A stretch of DNA of 17,413 nt. Source: CAZDIO01 sp964505555 (GTDB lineage Bacteria; Bdellovibrionota_C; UBA2361; SZUA-149; CAZDIO01). The stretch lies in assembly GCA_964505555.1 (NCBI GenBank), contig CAZDIO010000008.1, positions 1 to 17,413 of the forward strand. Direction: 5' to 3'. The notes under the pieces were generated by a model. That model was given only the letters and a program-made list of their open reading frames with translations. It ran no database searches and was not told the origin of the DNA. Below are positions 15,334-17,413 of this stretch, piece after piece. The stretch's first letter is position 1. Each line of letters opens with the position of its first letter. Made by a program: the position numbers and the translations under genes.

Positions 15334-15635
15334 ACCTATCTCAGCAACTCACAGCATAGGTAAAGTTTGGATTAAAAGATAAAACAATTCACGTAAATAA
15401 AACCTTTAAATACCGCCTCTGCTTTCTTCAAACGGCACAATCAGAGATATACCGATTAAAAAAGCAAAGGTTTTCTCTCTTCCCAAGATAATCATTAAAA
15501 AGAATCTGAGAAAACTTCCAAACGAAATAACGCCTAGCATATCAGAAAAACCGGTGAAAAACTAATGGTTCTAAGGGCTTCTGGAAGGGAACAATGAAGA
15601 GTTTTCGCCTCCTCATCCGAACTATTGGAACGATC
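15334..15635. other. gene-poor intergenic stretch
   Basis: An A/T-rich stretch between the leader hairpin and the stop of the GAF-like gene. I see no tRNA, long ORF or strong hairpin in it. The only candidate is a 27-codon reading from 15594 that begins here and runs into the end of the opposite gene. Confidence 0.5.
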
Positions 15636-15677
15636 CTACCGATCGCGGACAAATACGGAAACAATCTCCGACATTAA
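15594..15677 (+). CDS. possible 27-aa small ORF
   Basis: ATG at 15594 is preceded by GGAAGGGAACA, a strong ribosome-binding match, and the frame ends in TAA at 15675-15677. The product would be basic, MKSFRLLIRTIGTILP followed by a polar end. It overlaps the 3' end of the opposite GAF-like gene by 42 bases. Such a short ORF with a good site can arise by chance. Confidence 0.15.
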   Translation: MKSFRLLIRTIGTILPIADKYGNNLRH

Positions 15678-16199
15678 CGCCGGAAAGGTGACAATCAGCT
15701 GGAGAGCATCATCTCCAAAATCCGGAAAACGATCAAAAAGAACCCCGATATATCCAAAATAGGTGCGCTCTTTTTCATCGGTAACAACCAATTGAGAGGA
15801 AAATGGCAAAAATAAATTATAGTCTCTGGGGCAACGGTAGGCAGTGTCTTTATCTTGCATCGCCGCACGATACGGCCAACTAAAAGTGCTGTAAGAAACA
15901 GGGGCGAGCCTTCGCCTCAGATCGCTAAGAACCTGTTCGTGAATTCCGCTCGATATCCATCTTGTAGAGAACTCTTCTGAAAAACCTTCTGGTGCATTCT
16001 TTCTTCGCGAACTTGTAAGAACAAGCCTCGAAGCGAGATCCTCCGACACTTCATATCCAACAACAACATCTTCACAAAGAAAATGTCTCTGAATAAAAGG
16101 TGCAATCTTTTTAAAGAGCTCTTCTAGTGTTTCTGATTTTACACAATCTTCAAGATCGTGAATAAAATGAGCAGAGACGGTTTTAGGTAGTTTGAGCAT
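15636..16199 (-). CDS. GAF-like sensor-domain protein, unknown function
   Basis: A 187-aa soluble protein with no membrane segment and no attached output domain. Its order of elements looks like a GAF fold: an N-terminal helix (about 15-40, LEDCVKSETLEELFKKIAPF), strands and helices in the middle, then LFLPFSSQLVV, a strand pair with FGYIGVLFDR, FGDDALQLIVTF and a last helix (MSEIVSVF), which match the usual end of GAF domains. This is fold recognition by eye and not a firm match. If right, it would bind a small molecule or sense redox or light state and pass the signal to a separate partner. No ribosome binding site precedes ATG 16199, only A/T-rich sequence. It is divergent from bioB across 174 bases. 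Confidence 0.45.
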   Translation of the reverse strand: MLKLPKTVSAHFIHDLEDCVKSETLEELFKKIAPFIQRHFLCEDVVVGYEVSEDLASRLVLTSSRRKNAPEGFSEEFSTRWISSGIHEQVLSDLRRRLAPVSYSTFSWPYRAAMQDKDTAYRCPRDYNLFLPFSSQLVVTDEKERTYFGYIGVLFDRFPDFGDDALQLIVTFPALMSEIVSVFVRDR

Positions 16200-16373
16200 T
16201 AAGATTTTTTATTTTGACCCCAAAAAGCATAAGCTGGGCAACTATTTAACTCTATAGAAATCGACTTAATTCTTACTATGCTTGATGGGGAAATCTACCC
16301 CCTGCCGTTGCATATAAAAGCTGATTACACTAAGCTTGCTCGGTAAATACAATGCATTTTTTATCGGTGCACT

Positions 16374-17357
16374 ATGCTTGATAAACTTCGTTACGATTGG
16401 ACCAGAGATGAGATAAGGGCAGTTTACTCACAACCCTTTCCAGAGCTCATCTATCAAGCACAGACCGTTCATCGAAACTCCTTTCCTACAACCGTTGTGC
16501 AGTGCTCAACCCTGCTCTCAATTAAGACCGGAGGTTGTCCTGAAGACTGCGCCTATTGTCCACAGAGCGCTCACTACAAAACAGAAGTAGAGCGTGAAAA
16601 GTTACTCCCAAAAGAGATCGTCGTTGCCAAAGCTTCTGAGGCAAAGAGAAAAGGCTCAACCCGTTTTTGTATGGGTGCTGCCTGGCGAGAGGTAAAAGAT
16701 GGCAAAGAGTTTGAAGAGGTTCTTGAAATCGTCGAAGCGGTCTCTGGGCTCGGCTTAGAAGTATGCTGCACCCTTGGCATGCTCAGCGAAACACAAGCAG
16801 TTCGTCTGAAAAACGCTGGGTGTTATGCATATAACCATAACCTCGATACCTCTCCTGAGTATTACGACAAGATCATCACCACAAGAACTTATGAAGATCG
16901 ACTAAACACTCTCGCCTCCGTCAGAAAGGCGGGGATCACCGTTTGTTGTGGCGGAATCATCGGTATGGGCGAGAGCATCGATGATCGATTGGGATTGCTA
17001 GAAGCACTCGTTCAACAAAACCCCCACCCCGAAAGTGTTCCGATTAATATGCTTGTTCGGGTTGAAGGTACCCCATTGGCAATAGGTGAGGCGGTTGATG
17101 CGCTGGAATTTGTAAGGCTTGTCGCAACGGCAAGGATCATCATGCCAAAATCTTACGTGCGTCTCTCTGCAGGAAGAACAGAGATGAGCGATGAAACGCA
17201 AGCGCTCTGCTTTCTTGCTGGTGCAAACTCAATCTTTGCAGGGGAGAAACTTCTTACCACTCCAAATCCTGGAGATACAGAAGACAAGAAGCTCTTAAAG
17301 CGACTAGGAATGACCTTCCTCGAAACTCCAAACACCCCTCAAGCCGCAAACGCTTAA
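16374..17357 (+). CDS. bioB: biotin synthase
   Basis: A radical SAM enzyme, 327 aa, that inserts sulfur into dethiobiotin to form biotin. The radical SAM cluster is CPEDCAYC (Cys55, Cys59, Cys62). The ligands of the auxiliary [2Fe-2S] cluster, judged from alignment with E. coli BioB, are Cys99 (RFCMGAAW), Cys131 (EVCCTLG), Cys191 (VCCGGIIGMGE) and Arg263 (YVRLSAGR). The signatures YNHNLDTSPE and the C-terminal FAGEKLLTTPNPGDTEDKKLL are also present, and the length is near the family norm. ATG 16374 has only a weak ribosome binding site. No other biotin gene (bioA, bioD, bioF) is in the window, and I saw no clear BirA or BioR operator in the 174-base gap to the divergent GAF-like gene. Confidence 0.95.
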   Translation: MLDKLRYDWTRDEIRAVYSQPFPELIYQAQTVHRNSFPTTVVQCSTLLSIKTGGCPEDCAYCPQSAHYKTEVEREKLLPKEIVVAKASEAKRKGSTRFCMGAAWREVKDGKEFEEVLEIVEAVSGLGLEVCCTLGMLSETQAVRLKNAGCYAYNHNLDTSPEYYDKIITTRTYEDRLNTLASVRKAGITVCCGGIIGMGESIDDRLGLLEALVQQNPHPESVPINMLVRVEGTPLAIGEAVDALEFVRLVATARIIMPKSYVRLSAGRTEMSDETQALCFLAGANSIFAGEKLLTTPNPGDTEDKKLLKRLGMTFLETPNTPQAANA

Positions 17358-17395
17358 GTCCTTTTAGATTACGTTCTGTCAGACATTTCGCCCCC

Positions 17396-17413
17396 CCTGT
17401 CGTTGCGAGCCGG
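17396..17413. repeat. REP-like palindromic element, copy 3 (cut by window end)
   Basis: cctgtcgttgcgagccgg matches the complement of the right end of copy 2 (1855-1872), including the first bases of its GC-rich insert. This copy is thus inverted relative to copy 2. It lies about 40 bases after the bioB stop. Confidence 0.75.

Overview
The window is about 17.4 kb of bacterial DNA with 15 protein genes, no rRNA, tRNA or CRISPR array that I can see, and an unusual number of palindromic elements between genes. TGA works as an ordinary stop (for example at 11521-11523), so the standard bacterial code applies. Exported proteins with signal peptides and a glycan module with a multi-pass glycosyltransferase indicate a bacterium with an elaborated envelope. 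The Cys-rich protein at 9814-11523 resembles a family I recall mainly from candidate-phylum (Patescibacteria/CPR) genomes, and the repeats with the core 'ttgcgagcgaagcgaagcaa' resemble elements I recall from many uncultivated bacterial genomes. An uncultivated lineage is the best guess; the phylum cannot be fixed from the sequence alone.

Layout. (1) 1-1910: two divergent alpha/beta-hydrolase genes lie between two copies of a REP-like palindrome. The first has a complete catalytic triad; the second has lost all three catalytic residues. (2) 1941-7787: a ferredoxin-FrhB fusion reads leftward, divergent from a three-gene operon for a hexapeptide acyltransferase, a flippase-like membrane protein and a GT39-type glycosyltransferase. 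Together these look like a surface glycan or glycolipid module. (3) 7788-9813: a perfect 37-bp hairpin, a small membrane protein, and an orphan MoxR-type AAA+ ATPase flanked by two related palindromes. (4) 9814-11523: the Cys-rich repeat protein, divergent from the ATPase. (5) 11670-12590: an orphan ParB-family protein. (6) 12924-13892: an exported TolB-like beta-propeller. (7) 13990-15333: a GC-rich two-gene unit (exported protein plus membrane protein, ATGA-coupled) bounded by hairpins. (8) 15636-17357: a GAF-like protein divergent from biotin synthase BioB, with the start of a third REP-like element at the window edge.

No established defence, secretion or phage system is visible. The stretches most likely to be new biology are the active/inactive hydrolase pair, the duplicated Cys-rich protein next to the repeat-flanked MoxR ATPase, and the GC-rich exported/membrane protein pair. 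Several starts were moved from the longest possible reading because a much better ribosome binding site lies inside.
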